Origin: Campylobacter lari
GTDB taxonomy: Bacteria; Campylobacterota; Campylobacteria; Campylobacterales; Campylobacteraceae
NCBI RefSeq assembly: GCF_004357905.1
Contig: NZ_SMTT01000007.1
Location: forward strand, 1-64,000
Length of the DNA stretch: 64,000 bases
Direction: 5' to 3'
Shown here: positions 8,329 to 17,982 of the stretch, piece by piece
How the letters are laid out: each line of letters begins with the position of its first letter
Numbering within the stretch: the stretch's first letter is position 1
The notes under the pieces: generated by a model
Databases searched by the model: none
The model's input: the letters and a program-made list of their open reading frames with translations, nothing else
What the model was told of the DNA's origin: nothing
Position numbers and translations under genes: made by a program

Positions 8329-9659
8329 TCTAAAACCTCACGCAATTCTTTAGCTACAAAACATTTTAAGCCAAGTTCCTCCATAGGTTTTACAGGTACT
8401 ATGGCATTTTTAAATTTTTGCATTTTAGCTTCTTTTAAACGCACATCAAGTGAAAATACTTCTTTGATTTCACCATTTAAACTAAGCTCACCCACAAAAA
8501 CACTATCTTTACTCAAAGGGCGGTTTTTAAAACTTGAAATAATTGCTGCAACCACCGCTAAATCCGCTGCAGTTTCACTAATTTTTACCCCACCACTTAC
8601 ATTAATAAAAACATCATAATGCCCCAAGGGAATTTCAAGCTTTCTCTCTAGTAAAGCTATAAGCATATCTAAACGATTTTTTTCATAGCCTGTTGCACTA
8701 CGCTTTGGATAAGCACTCTCACAAACTAAGGCTTGAATTTCTAGCACTAAAGCTCTGCTTCCTTCCATCACCACACTCAAAGCGCTACCACTTACTGCCT
8801 TACCACGCGTAAAAAATCTATTAGCTATATCTTTAGCACTAATCAAGCCCTTGGAAGTCATTTCAAAAATACCAACTTCGGAAATATTTCCAAAACGATT
8901 TTTAAAGCCTCTTAAAATTCTTATTTCTTTATTGGCATCGCCTTCAAAATAAAGCACTACATCTACCATATGTTCTAAAATTCTAGGTCCAGCTATAGCC
9001 CCATCTTTAGTGATATGTCCTATGATAAAAGTGCTAATATTATTGGCCTTAGAATAGCGCATCAACTCAAAAGTAATTTCTCTAACTTGAGTGATACTAC
9101 CTGCTGCTGAAGTAATTTTATTAGAATATAAAGTTTGAATAGAATCAATAATTAAAATTTCATAATCTTTTTTAGAAAGCTCGCTTAAAATATCTTCTAA
9201 GCAAAGCTCAGTAAGTAAAAATAAATTCTCACAATTTGCATTTAAACGATCTGCACGCAGTTTGATTTGAGATTTACTCTCCTCGCCACTTACATAAAGC
9301 ACTTTTTTACCACTTTTAGCCAAATTCGAAGCAATTTTTAATAAAAGTGTGGATTTTCCAACCCCGGGTGAACCCCCAATTAACACTAAAGAACCCACAA
9401 CAAGCCCACCACCTAAAACTAAATCAAGCTCATTATCATCCGTGCTAATGCGTGTGAAATTTTCTGCTATAACATCATTTATACATACTGCAGAACTTGG
9501 AGTATTTGAGAATGAATTTAACTCTTTTAAAACCTTAACTTGTTCTTGCTTTAGCTCAACAAAACTATCCCAAGAACCACATTCAGGACATTTGCCTAGC
9601 CATTTACTTTGTTGATTTCCACAAGCTTGACATTCAAATAAAATGTGTTTTTTAGCCAT
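8319..9659 (-). CDS. radA: DNA repair protein RadA (Sms)
   Basis: 446 residues. RadA is a RecA-like DnaB-type motor that extends strand-exchange intermediates in recombination and transformation. Seen in order: a four-cysteine zinc finger (CQACG...CPECG, residues 10-27), Walker A GGSPGVGKST, the RadA-specific KNRFG motif (GFKNRFGNISEVG), and a Lon-protease-like C-terminal domain (VFINVSGGVKISETAADLAV). It starts three bases after ftsY and runs into the flavoprotein gene, so ftsY-radA-flavoprotein form one minus-strand unit. Confidence 0.95.
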   Translation of the reverse strand: MAKKHILFECQACGNQQSKWLGKCPECGSWDSFVELKQEQVKVLKELNSFSNTPSSAVCINDVIAENFTRISTDDNELDLVLGGGLVVGSLVLIGGSPGVGKSTLLLKIASNLAKSGKKVLYVSGEESKSQIKLRADRLNANCENLFLLTELCLEDILSELSKKDYEILIIDSIQTLYSNKITSAAGSITQVREITFELMRYSKANNISTFIIGHITKDGAIAGPRILEHMVDVVLYFEGDANKEIRILRGFKNRFGNISEVGIFEMTSKGLISAKDIANRFFTRGKAVSGSALSVVMEGSRALVLEIQALVCESAYPKRSATGYEKNRLDMLIALLERKLEIPLGHYDVFINVSGGVKISETAADLAVVAAIISSFKNRPLSKDSVFVGELSLNGEIKEVFSLDVRLKEAKMQKFKNAIVPVKPMEELGLKCFVAKELREVLEWM

Positions 9660-9662
9660 AAA

Positions 9663-10529
9663 TTAAGCAAAAATCTCTTCAACTAAAGTTTTAACATATT
9701 CACTAGGGTTAAACTCATGAATTTGTCCTAATTGTTCCCCTACTCCTACATATAAAATAGGAAGTTCAAGCTCTCTTGCTATGCTAAATAAAGCTCCACC
9801 TTTGGCAGTTCCATCAAGTTTTGTAATAATCACTCCATCAAGTTTTACTAAATCATTAAAAGCTTTTGCCTGCAAAATTCCTGCTACACCTTGAGTGCCA
9901 TCAAGTACAAGGATTTTTCTATGAGGAGCTCCTTGCATAGCTTTATCACTTATGCGGACAATTTTTTCAAGCTCATTAGCAAGATTTTTTTGATTTTGCA
10001 AGCGTCCTGCTGTATCTAAAATAACCCTATCATAGTTTTTTGCCAAAGCTTTAGAAATAGCATCATAAGCAACTGCCGAAGGATCATGTCCTTGTGAAGT
10101 AGCTATGATATCTATATTTAATTTTTGTGCCCATAATTTTAACTGCTCTATGGCTCCTGCTCTAAAAGTATCACAAGCCCCAAGTATAACTTTTTCACCA
10201 TTTTCTTTATGCAAATGTGCCATTTTAGCAATGCTTGTGGTCTTACCTACCCCATTTACACCTAAAATCAAATCCACAAAAGGCTTAGCATTAGCAAGTT
10301 CTGGCTTATCATAAATAAAATAAGTCCCCATAACACGCTCTAAATCAGCCTTTTTAACCTCATCACTTGGAGGAAGATAGTAAATAATCTCTTCAACTAT
10401 CTCATACGCCACATCAGCTTCTAAAAGCATTTCTTCAAGCAAATCTTTAGTAATGATTTTATTTGAAGCCTTAACTAAATGAATACTTTCTAAGGTTTTT
10501 TTCAAACCATTTTTTAAAAATCCAAACAT
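9663..10529 (-). CDS. ftsY: Signal recognition particle receptor FtsY
   Basis: 288 residues containing just the NG GTPase domain; the acidic A domain of E. coli FtsY is absent, as in other Campylobacter. Motifs: G1 LGVNGVGKTTSIAK, DTFRAGAIEQLKLWA, G3 DTAGRLQNQ, G4 TKLDGTAKGG. It docks SRP-ribosome complexes at the inner membrane. Its start overlaps the stop of the preceding thioredoxin-like lipoprotein gene by one base, placing the two in one transcript. Confidence 0.95.
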   Translation of the reverse strand: MFGFLKNGLKKTLESIHLVKASNKIITKDLLEEMLLEADVAYEIVEEIIYYLPPSDEVKKADLERVMGTYFIYDKPELANAKPFVDLILGVNGVGKTTSIAKMAHLHKENGEKVILGACDTFRAGAIEQLKLWAQKLNIDIIATSQGHDPSAVAYDAISKALAKNYDRVILDTAGRLQNQKNLANELEKIVRISDKAMQGAPHRKILVLDGTQGVAGILQAKAFNDLVKLDGVIITKLDGTAKGGALFSIARELELPILYVGVGEQLGQIHEFNPSEYVKTLVEEIFA

Positions 10530-11074
10530 TACATTATCGCTTTTTGTATATCTATATCTAACATTTCTTCAGGAATTAAACCTAAATACTCTTTAACTTT
10601 TTCACCCTTTGCATTAAATAAAACCATTGTTGGAATAGAGCTGATATTTAAAACTTTAGAAAAAATAAAACTATTCTCTCCTAAAACCGAAGAAAAATTC
10701 ATCTTTTCTTTTTGTATAAACTCCAATAATTCTTGTTTTTTATCTTCTTCTAAAAAAAGCGCTATGACTTCAAATCTATCTTGATATTTTTTATTTAAAT
10801 TATTTAAATGTGGAATTTCAGCTTTGCATGGCTCACACCAACTTGTAAAAAATACAAACAACTTAGCTTTTGCTGTATCATCAAAATTAAATTCTTGTTC
10901 ATGGTATTTCACATACATTTTTCTACCATCTAAAAATTTCAAAGTAAAATCAGTATTCTCACTTTGACTTAAACTTGCATTATCAGTATTTTCATTACTA
11001 GAATTTTCTTTATCACTTGAGCATGAAGTAAAAAAAATCATAGCAAAAATTGCTAAAAAAATTTTAAATTTCAA
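10529..11074 (-). CDS. Thioredoxin-fold lipoprotein (TlpA/ResA-like)
   Basis: 181 residues. The N terminus is a lipoprotein signal (hydrophobic FLAIFAMIFF then the lipobox FTSC, Cys18) followed by a Ser/Asn/Asp-rich linker. A thioredoxin fold follows with active site WCEPC in FFTSWCEPCKAEIPHLN and the cis-proline loop ISSIPTMVLF. It is probably a periplasmic thiol-disulfide reductase tethered to a membrane, of the kind used in cytochrome c maturation or disulfide quality control; the client is unknown. First gene of a unit with ftsY and radA, diverging from the folate cyclo-ligase gene. Confidence 0.82.
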   Translation of the reverse strand: MKFKIFLAIFAMIFFTSCSSDKENSSNENTDNASLSQSENTDFTLKFLDGRKMYVKYHEQEFNFDDTAKAKLFVFFTSWCEPCKAEIPHLNNLNKKYQDRFEVIALFLEEDKKQELLEFIQKEKMNFSSVLGENSFIFSKVLNISSIPTMVLFNAKGEKVKEYLGLIPEEMLDIDIQKAIM

Positions 11075-11140
11075 GTCATATCCTTATGATTTTTTAAGCT
11101 TAAAAGTATAACATAAAAAGTTAAAAAACCAAGGAAAGCT

Positions 11141-11770
11141 TTGATAAAAAATGACTTTAGAATAAAACAGAAATTTAAAATGAAATTAAAACTAAAATTT
11201 CAATACAAAAGAGATTTTTCAGTTTTTCAAGAAGTAAATAAAATTTTAAAATCTTGTAAAAATTATAAAAATATCCTTATATATATTCCTTTAAAATATG
11301 AAATTAATCTTTATAAATTCAGACATTTTTTAACAAAAAAATACCGAATTTTTGTTCCATTTATGCAAGATAAAAGTTTAAAGGTAGTAAAATTAAGGTT
11401 AGCTCTTGATAAAAAGAGTTTTGGGGTATATGAACCAAAAGATTCTTTTTTGCAAACTCGTATAGATGTTGCAATCATCCCTGTTATAGGAGTAGATGCA
11501 AAATTAGGAAGAGTTGGTCATGGCCAAGGATTTTACGATAGGTTTTTTGAAAATATTTCTTATAAAAAACCTTTAGTTATTTTCACACAAATGATGGATG
11601 CAAAATCTCATCAAATTTTTAGTCAAGACCATGATATAAAAGGAAATTTTTATATAAACCCTTATAAAAAATATTTTAGGAAAGTTAAAAACAATGATAG
11701 AAATATTAGTTGCATTAATAGCCGTTTTCATAGGCGGAGGGATTGGATATATAGTCGCCAAAAAGATTAA
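11141..11770 (+). CDS. 5-formyltetrahydrofolate cyclo-ligase family protein
   Basis: 209 residues. The family converts 5-formyl-THF to 5,10-methenyl-THF with ATP. The signature at about residues 112-138 (IPVIGVDAKLGRVGHGQGFYDRFF) matches the phosphate-binding and folate-site motif; the N-terminal basic FRIKQKFK segment also fits. The start is TTG at 11141, supported by AAGGA six bases upstream; the first in-frame ATG would cut off 13 residues. The last 25 codons overlap the start of rny in another frame, and the encoded tail (rich in R, N and S) does not look conserved, so the original stop may have been lost. Confidence 0.8.
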   Translation: MIKNDFRIKQKFKMKLKLKFQYKRDFSVFQEVNKILKSCKNYKNILIYIPLKYEINLYKFRHFLTKKYRIFVPFMQDKSLKVVKLRLALDKKSFGVYEPKDSFLQTRIDVAIIPVIGVDAKLGRVGHGQGFYDRFFENISYKKPLVIFTQMMDAKSHQIFSQDHDIKGNFYINPYKKYFRKVKNNDRNISCINSRFHRRRDWIYSRQKD

Positions 11771-13247
11771 TGATGCAAATTTCAATATCTTTTTAGAGCA
11801 AGCAAAAGCAAAAGCAAAAGCCATTGAATATGAAGCTGAGCTAACACTTAAAGATGCTAAAAATTCAGTTGCTGAGGCTGAATTTGCAGCAAAGAAAAAA
11901 TTTGATGAAAAAATTCAAAAACTACAAAAAGAGCATTCTATTAAGCTAGAAGAACTCAACAAAAAAGAACAAAACCTTCATTATCAAGAAAAGCTTCATG
12001 AAGAAAACAAAAACAAATTAGCAAAAGAGCAGCAAACTATAAAAGCTTTGCATGAGGAGAATGAAAATTTAAAACAAAGCTACGAAACAAAGTTAAATGA
12101 TGTTTTAAAAATTCTTGAACATTCAGCTGGTCTCACACAAGAAGAGGCAAAAAGTATAGTCTTACAAAAAGTAGAAGAAGCCTCAAGAGCTGAAATTGCT
12201 CATATTGTTAGAAAATACGAAGAAGAAGCTAGAAATGAAGCCAAAAGAAAGGCTAATTTTATCTTAGCACAAGCTACTTCAAGATTTGCAGGAGAATTCG
12301 CTGCTGAAAGGTTGATCAATGTAGTAAATATCAAAAATGATGAGTTAAAAGGACGCATTATAGGCAAAGAAGGGAGAAATGTTAAAACCTTAGAAATGGT
12401 TTTGGGTGTTGATATTATCATAGATGATACGCCTGGAGCAATTATAGTAAGTTGTTTTAATCTTTATAGACGCGCCATTGCTACAAAGGTGATTGAACTT
12501 TTAGTTGAAGATGGCAGAATACAACCTGCAAAAATAGAAGAAATCCATGAAAAAGTTTGCAAAGAATTTGAAGATAATATCTTAGAAGAAGGTCAAACTA
12601 TAGTAATGGATTTAGGACTTAATAATATCCATCCTGAAATTGTTAAATTAATAGGAAAATTAAGATATAGAGCAAGTTATGGACAAAATGCTCTAGCACA
12701 CTCTTTGGAAGTAGCGCATTTAGCTGGAATCATAGCAGCTGAGTGTGGTGGCGATGAAAAACTAGCAAGAAGAGCTGGAATTTTACACGATATAGGCAAG
12801 GCTTTAACGCATGAATTTGAAGGTTCTCATGTAGATTTAGGAGCTGAACTTTGCAAAAGATACAAAGAACATCCTATAGTGATTAATGCGATTTATGCTC
12901 ACCATGGACATGAAGAGGCTACAAGTATAGAATCAGCTGCAGTTTGTACAGCAGATACACTAAGCGCTGCACGCCCTGGAGCAAGGCGTGAGGTGCTTGA
13001 GGCCTTCTTGAAACGAGTTAGCGAACTTGAAGATATAGCAAAAAGTAAAGAAGGGGTTAAAAAAGCTTATGCTATTAATGCTGGTAGAGAAATTAGAGTT
13101 ATTGTTAATGCAAAATTAGTCAATGATGATGAATCTGTGCTTTTAGCTAAAGAAATAGCTGAAGAAATTCAAGAAAAAGTTCAATACCCTGGTGAAATAA
13201 AAGTTAATGTCATCAGAGAGCTTAGAGCTGTTGATTTTGCAAGATAG
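11694..13247 (+). CDS. rny: Ribonuclease Y
   Basis: 517 residues, the expected length. A single N-terminal membrane helix (ILVALIAVFIGGGIGYIVA) is followed by a long charged coiled coil (about 30-190), a KH RNA-binding domain with GRIIGKEGRNVKTLE, and an HD domain (HSLEVAHL ... ILHDIGKALTHE) that carries the metal-dependent endonuclease site. It initiates mRNA decay at the membrane. ATG 11694 has TAGGAAAG upstream; it sits inside the 3' end of the preceding gene (77-base overlap). Confidence 0.95.
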   Translation: MIEILVALIAVFIGGGIGYIVAKKINDANFNIFLEQAKAKAKAIEYEAELTLKDAKNSVAEAEFAAKKKFDEKIQKLQKEHSIKLEELNKKEQNLHYQEKLHEENKNKLAKEQQTIKALHEENENLKQSYETKLNDVLKILEHSAGLTQEEAKSIVLQKVEEASRAEIAHIVRKYEEEARNEAKRKANFILAQATSRFAGEFAAERLINVVNIKNDELKGRIIGKEGRNVKTLEMVLGVDIIIDDTPGAIIVSCFNLYRRAIATKVIELLVEDGRIQPAKIEEIHEKVCKEFEDNILEEGQTIVMDLGLNNIHPEIVKLIGKLRYRASYGQNALAHSLEVAHLAGIIAAECGGDEKLARRAGILHDIGKALTHEFEGSHVDLGAELCKRYKEHPIVINAIYAHHGHEEATSIESAAVCTADTLSAARPGARREVLEAFLKRVSELEDIAKSKEGVKKAYAINAGREIRVIVNAKLVNDDESVLLAKEIAEEIQEKVQYPGEIKVNVIRELRAVDFAR

Positions 13248-13255
13248 GGTTTTTC

Positions 13256-13819
13256 ATGCAAGAAATGATTGATAATCTTAGCACTTATGGTTATTTGATT
13301 TTATTTTTTTATTCTTTTGGTGGAGGAATGGTGGCCATACTTGCTGCCGGGGTACTTTGTGCAAGTTCAACTAAACTTGATTTGCATTTGTGTATATTTT
13401 TAGCCTTTTTGGCTAATACTATAGGTTCAACCCTATTATTTATTCTAGGAAAATATTATAAAAAAGACATAATGCCTTATTTTAAAAATCATAGAAGAAA
13501 AATCGCGCTTGCTATGATAAAAATCAAAAAATATGGAGATTTACTTTTAGTAGTGCAAAAATTTATTTACGGGGTAAAAACTATCATTCCTATAGCAGCA
13601 GGTCTTTGCAAATTTAGCTTTGTAAGATTTTTTATCATCAATACCCTAGCTAGTTTAATTTGGGCTATAATACTTGGTTATGCTGGATTTATTTTTGGAA
13701 ACACCTTAAAGGAGGCTTTTGAAATTTTTTCAAATCATCCTTATATAGCACCTGCCTTTATAATCACTTTAATTTTTATTATATGGTTATACTTATCACG
13801 CTTTTCTAAGAAAAAATGA
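13256..13819 (+). CDS. DedA family membrane protein
   Basis: 187 residues with about five hydrophobic segments. Features of the DedA/SNARE-associated family: an early glycine motif (YSFGGGMVAILAAGVLC), then the KYYKKD turn, and the conserved FIYGVKTIIPIAAGLCKFSFVRFFIINTLASLIWA block that corresponds to the family's R-x-P-AG-x-M region. DedA proteins are linked to lipid-carrier flipping and membrane potential; the specific role here is not known. Eight bases after rny and overlapping the next gene (ATGA), so part of the rny operon. Confidence 0.85.
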   Translation: MQEMIDNLSTYGYLILFFYSFGGGMVAILAAGVLCASSTKLDLHLCIFLAFLANTIGSTLLFILGKYYKKDIMPYFKNHRRKIALAMIKIKKYGDLLLVVQKFIYGVKTIIPIAAGLCKFSFVRFFIINTLASLIWAIILGYAGFIFGNTLKEAFEIFSNHPYIAPAFIITLIFIIWLYLSRFSKKK

Positions 13820-15075
13820 ATTTAAAATTCTCTATAAAAGATTCTTATAGAGAATTTTTAATTTTATTATTATGTTTTTTAGCAATTTTTAGCCTAAATC
13901 TCATTTATGAGTATAAAAAATACCAAAATTTTAAACTCACAAAACATTTATTGCTTAAAAATAATATCATTATATCTAGCTATCAAAAAACTAATAAAAA
14001 AGGTAAAAAATACCAAGTTTTTAAAATTAAAAATTCTGATTTTGTTTTTTACACTACTAGTTTTAAAGATCTAAATTTAAGTAAAAATGATATTATAAAT
14101 CTTAGGATTATTACTAAAAATATTAACTTTAAAGATTATCTTAGTAAAAATTTTTTTGTACCAAGTTATGATTTTCATAAAACTAATACTCAAAAAGAAA
14201 ATATCTTAGTGGAGTATTTTTTAAATCAACATCAAAATGAAAAAATCAAAGAATTTTACGGGGCTTTATTTTTTGCAAAAAATGTATCAAGTGAGCTTAG
14301 AAATGATGTAAATTTTTACAATATCGCGCATTTAATTGCTATTAGTGGATATCATTTGGGCTTGTTATTTAGCTTTTGCTTTTTGATTTTTGCTCCTTTA
14401 TATGCCTTTTTTCACAAACGATATTTTCCTTATAGAAGTTTAAAACTTGATATTAGTATTTTTGCTTTCTTGCTTTTAATTTTGTATATATTTTTAATAG
14501 ACTTTAGCCCTTCTTATATAAGAGCTTTATGTATGAGTATTTTTGCTTTTTATCTATTTAGCAAAAATATTAAAATTTTGAGTTTTAAATTTTTATTCTT
14601 AAGTGTAATTTTATGTATAAGCTTATTTCCAAATTTATTATTTAGCGTTGGCTTTTTGTTTTCAAGTTTAGGAGTATTTTATATTTATTTATATTTACAT
14701 CATTTTAAAGATAATTTTTCAAAAAATTATATTCATATTATTTTTATAAATTTTTGGACTTTTTTAGCAATGATGATTCCTGTATTATATTTCTTTCCAC
14801 TTATTAGTTTTCAACAATTTTTAGGTATACCTCTAAGCATATTATTTGCTTTATTTTACCCTATAAGTTTATTACTGCATTTATTATCTTATGGAGATGT
14901 ATTAGATGAAATATTATTAGCATTATTTGATTTTAAATTAAATAGTATATTGTTACATATACCATTAGAAATTTATCTTATTTATATATTTTTATCCTTC
15001 ATGGCTATTTTTCATCGTTATTTAGCTCTTTTTGTAATTTCTCTTGGTTTTATTCCCTTTATTTTCTTGATTTAA
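13816..15075 (+). CDS. ComEC/Rec2-family competence protein
   Basis: 419 residues. The central region has the competence-domain signature (IAHLIAISGYHLGLLFSF at about 172-189) and many hydrophobic helices, as expected for the inner-membrane channel that takes up single-stranded DNA. A short N-terminal OB-like part precedes it. The C-terminal metallo-beta-lactamase domain of larger ComEC proteins is absent, as in Campylobacter. The 3' end overlaps the converging yihY/rbn gene by 54 bases. Codons are very AT-rich, like the neighbours. Confidence 0.85.
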   Translation: MNLKFSIKDSYREFLILLLCFLAIFSLNLIYEYKKYQNFKLTKHLLLKNNIIISSYQKTNKKGKKYQVFKIKNSDFVFYTTSFKDLNLSKNDIINLRIITKNINFKDYLSKNFFVPSYDFHKTNTQKENILVEYFLNQHQNEKIKEFYGALFFAKNVSSELRNDVNFYNIAHLIAISGYHLGLLFSFCFLIFAPLYAFFHKRYFPYRSLKLDISIFAFLLLILYIFLIDFSPSYIRALCMSIFAFYLFSKNIKILSFKFLFLSVILCISLFPNLLFSVGFLFSSLGVFYIYLYLHHFKDNFSKNYIHIIFINFWTFLAMMIPVLYFFPLISFQQFLGIPLSILFALFYPISLLLHLLSYGDVLDEILLALFDFKLNSILLHIPLEIYLIYIFLSFMAIFHRYLALFVISLGFIPFIFLI

Positions 15076-15837
15076 AATCAAATAAACCCTTAAACCCAAA
15101 AGATAAATAATCCAAGAAATATAAATCCACAAAAAGAAAAACAATATCACAGAAAAAGAACCATATACATTTAAATAAGTTTTATTATATACAGCATAAT
15201 ATACAAAAATCATCTTAGAAATATACCAAATCACAGAAGCACCAAAAGAACTAATAAGCAAAGTTTTTAAATCACCTTTTTTACTCACTGAACTTGAATA
15301 AGATGTAAAAAACAAAGCCCATATAATCACATAAGGTAAAATCTCAAAAAAATTTAAAGCAATATTAAAATCATCTAAGGTTTTTTGTATAAAACCTGAA
15401 ATGTAAAAACTCACTCCAAGTCCAAGTGGAGTTAATGTTGCCAAAGTCCAATAAGAACTTATACTATGCCAAAGACTTTTAGAATCTTCTTCCAAAAGCT
15501 TATTAATAACATAATCATAACCTGAAAAAAATGCCAAAGAAGTCAAAGCCATAGCTAAAAGACCAATTAAACCAAGATTGACACTATTTTTTAAAAAAGT
15601 GTTAATATATTGTGTTATTAATTCTTGTTGAGTTGGGATTAAAAAAGTAAAAATTAAATTTTTAATTCTTTCTTGATACATTTCAAAACTTGGAATTTGA
15701 GTAAAAACCCAAAAACATAAAAATAAAAGCGGTATTAAAGATAAAATAGTATAAAAACTCAAAGCTGCAGCATAATTTAAAATTTCTTTATCTCTTATGC
15801 TTAAAAGAATTTTTATGAAGTTTTTAAAATTCATCAA
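15022..15837 (-). CDS. YihY/BrkB family inner membrane protein
   Basis: 271 residues with six predicted membrane helices. Family signs: LSIRDKEILNYAAALSFYTILSLIPLLF at the N terminus, the YDYVINKLLE stretch, and GASVIWYISKMIFVYYAVYNKTYLNVYGSF near the C terminus. It was once named ribonuclease BN (rbn), but that assignment is known to be wrong; the true function is unclear. The gene overlaps the glcD stop by four bases, so the two are cotranscribed. Confidence 0.85.
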   Translation of the reverse strand: MMNFKNFIKILLSIRDKEILNYAAALSFYTILSLIPLLFLCFWVFTQIPSFEMYQERIKNLIFTFLIPTQQELITQYINTFLKNSVNLGLIGLLAMALTSLAFFSGYDYVINKLLEEDSKSLWHSISSYWTLATLTPLGLGVSFYISGFIQKTLDDFNIALNFFEILPYVIIWALFFTSYSSSVSKKGDLKTLLISSFGASVIWYISKMIFVYYAVYNKTYLNVYGSFSVILFFFLWIYISWIIYLLGLRVYLILNQENKGNKTKRNYKKS

Positions 15838-17216
15838 AGTCCCATTTTAAAAGGATTAAGTATATTATTTGGATCAAATGCTTTTTTGATATTTCTCATC
15901 AAGTCCATTTCAGCTTCGCTAAAAGCAAGCTTCATAAAAGGAGCTTTTGAAATGCCTATACCATGTTCTCCACTTAAAGTCCCACCCAAAGAAACTGTAA
16001 GCTTAAACACCTCTTCTACAGCTTCGTAACCTTTTTTAACCAACTCAGGATTATTTTTATCACTTACCATTACATTAGTATGCACATTACCATCGCCAGT
16101 ATGACCAAAACAAGGGATTTTAAAACCATATTTTTTAGAAATTTCAGCTATGCCTTTTAAAAGATCAGGTAGTTTTGAACGCGGCACTGTAATATCTTCA
16201 TTAAGCTTTAAATTTCCATACATTGCTATACTTTGAGAGCAGTTTCTTCTAGCAAACCAAATATTGGCTGCTTCTTGCTCATCTTTTGCTATTTTAAACT
16301 CTCTTACGCCAGATTCATAAAAACTCTCTTGCAAAATTTTTAAATCTGCTTCAATAGCCTCTTCTACATTGCCATCTACATCAGCGATTAAAATCGCACC
16401 CGCATCCATAGGTAAGCCTTTTTGGAATTTTTGTTCTAATGCTTGTATGCTTAATTGATCTAAAAATTCCATAGATACAGGAGTCACACCTTTAGCTAAA
16501 GTTTTATAAACTGCATTCATTGCTTCATCAATGCTGTTAAAAATCCCCATAGCTGTCTTTTTAAACTTTGGCAAAGCTACTAGTTTTAAAGTAATCTCAC
16601 TAAGCACAGCCAAAGATCCCTCACTTGCTATTAAAATTCCAGCTAGATTATAACCCGCTACATCTTTTATAGTTTTTTTACCTGCTCTAATGATTTCTCC
16701 ATTAGGTAAAACAGCTCTTAAAGCCATTACATAATCTTTAGTTATACCATACTTAGCAGCTCTCATACCCCCTGCATTTTCGCTTACATTCCCCCCTAAA
16801 GAAGAATACTCCATACTAGCAGGATCAGGTGGATAAAATAAACCATATTCTTTTGCTTTTTCTTGTAAAGCCATATTTATCACACCAGGCTGCACTACTG
16901 CAACTAAATTTTCAAGATCAATTTCTAAAATTTTATTCATATGTTTTTCAAAGCTTAACACTACTCCACCATTAATAGCTAAGCTTCCACCGGTAAATCC
17001 ACTACCTGAGCCCCTAGGAATAACGATGATTTTATTTTCATTACAATATTTTAAAATTTGACTAATATCATTTTCATCTCTTGGAAAAAGCACTCCATCA
17101 GGTAAATAATGCTTTTTAGTAGCATCATAACTATACGCTCTTTTGTGGATAGGATCAAAATGAGCATTTTCAACCCCTAAAAGATCTTGAAAAAATTTTT
17201 GATGGATTTCTTGCAT
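15834..17216 (-). CDS. glcD: FAD-linked glycolate/lactate oxidase subunit D
   Basis: 460 residues. N-terminal FAD-binding type 4 domain with VIPRGSGSGFTGGSLA and the downstream PPDPASMEYSSLGGNVSENAGG motif. The C-terminal cap ends with GHTGDGNVHTNV and SGEHGIGISKAPFM, which contain the histidines of the 2-hydroxyacid oxidase active site. It oxidises a 2-hydroxy acid (glycolate or D-lactate) and passes electrons to the respiratory chain. No glcE/glcF partner is adjacent. It overlaps the upstream PgbA-like gene by one base. Confidence 0.9.
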   Translation of the reverse strand: MQEIHQKFFQDLLGVENAHFDPIHKRAYSYDATKKHYLPDGVLFPRDENDISQILKYCNENKIIVIPRGSGSGFTGGSLAINGGVVLSFEKHMNKILEIDLENLVAVVQPGVINMALQEKAKEYGLFYPPDPASMEYSSLGGNVSENAGGMRAAKYGITKDYVMALRAVLPNGEIIRAGKKTIKDVAGYNLAGILIASEGSLAVLSEITLKLVALPKFKKTAMGIFNSIDEAMNAVYKTLAKGVTPVSMEFLDQLSIQALEQKFQKGLPMDAGAILIADVDGNVEEAIEADLKILQESFYESGVREFKIAKDEQEAANIWFARRNCSQSIAMYGNLKLNEDITVPRSKLPDLLKGIAEISKKYGFKIPCFGHTGDGNVHTNVMVSDKNNPELVKKGYEAVEEVFKLTVSLGGTLSGEHGIGISKAPFMKLAFSEAEMDLMRNIKKAFDPNNILNPFKMGL

Positions 17217-17935
17217 TATTTTTCTCTAGTTAAGCTAATTAATTTTTCATAATATACATAATAATTTCCAATTGCTTCATCATTTAAGCTAAAAATATCG
17301 CTTTTATAACCTGTAATTCTTGAATAAAATGGAATTTGCAAACTTTGAGCTTGAGGTATGTTAAATTCTTCTATCTTGCCAAAATCTTGACAATCAACTA
17401 TCTCAGCTTTATTTTCTAAAGCTACCACTAAAAGCCCAACAGCATTTTTTGAACAAAAAGATCTAAAATCTGATCTTCTTGGAGTTTGGCGGTATTCTTG
17501 TATCATATGAGCACCAAATAAATCAGGGTGTAAAAAATAAAGTCCATTTAATTTTTGAGCTATAAAATCATACACATTTTTATCAGGAGCTATAATCAAG
17601 GCTCTATCATATAAATAATTTAAAACTATTTTATCGCCTACTTGTGGCAATACATTTGGTAAAGGCATAGCATCTTGAGCTAGCATATCAAAAACTTTAA
17701 ATTGTAATTTAACTAAGCCATTTTCACGGCCTATCACACTAGCTCTTGCAATAATTGATTTTTGTGTATCAATTTCATGCACAACTATACCACTTGAGTG
17801 CAATAAAATTCTAGGATCATCTTTTATATAACCATAAATATCATCTACTTTTTCAAGTTTTGTTTGTATTAAATCAAAATTTTTAGCTTGCAAAAATGCT
17901 AAAAAACAACAAAGCATTAAAATAATTCTTGACAA
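17216..17935 (-). CDS. Exported PgbA-like protein
   Basis: 239 residues with an N-terminal signal peptide (IILMLCCFLAFLQA). The body matches what I know of the N-terminal domain of Helicobacter PgbA (plasminogen-binding) and its Campylobacter homologues: a conserved DPRILLHSSGIVVHEID segment, QVGDKIVLNYLYDRALIIAP, and HPDLFGAHM. Plasminogen binding in Helicobacter depends on a lysine-rich C terminus that is absent here; it ends TREK. I would therefore not assign adhesion. In H. pylori the pgbA, glcD and csd3 genes are also neighbours, supporting orthology. Confidence 0.65.
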   Translation of the reverse strand: MSRIILMLCCFLAFLQAKNFDLIQTKLEKVDDIYGYIKDDPRILLHSSGIVVHEIDTQKSIIARASVIGRENGLVKLQFKVFDMLAQDAMPLPNVLPQVGDKIVLNYLYDRALIIAPDKNVYDFIAQKLNGLYFLHPDLFGAHMIQEYRQTPRRSDFRSFCSKNAVGLLVVALENKAEIVDCQDFGKIEEFNIPQAQSLQIPFYSRITGYKSDIFSLNDEAIGNYYVYYEKLISLTREK

Positions 17936-17982
17936 CTGATACTCCTTAAAAAAGTGTAAAAATTAAATTATATTGTATTTTC

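Noticed and set aside
16785-16800. Run of six C in glcD as a possible phase-variable tract
   Set aside because: Too short for slippage typical of Campylobacter (eight or more G/C), and within a housekeeping gene. No longer poly-G or poly-C tract was seen in the LOS locus either.
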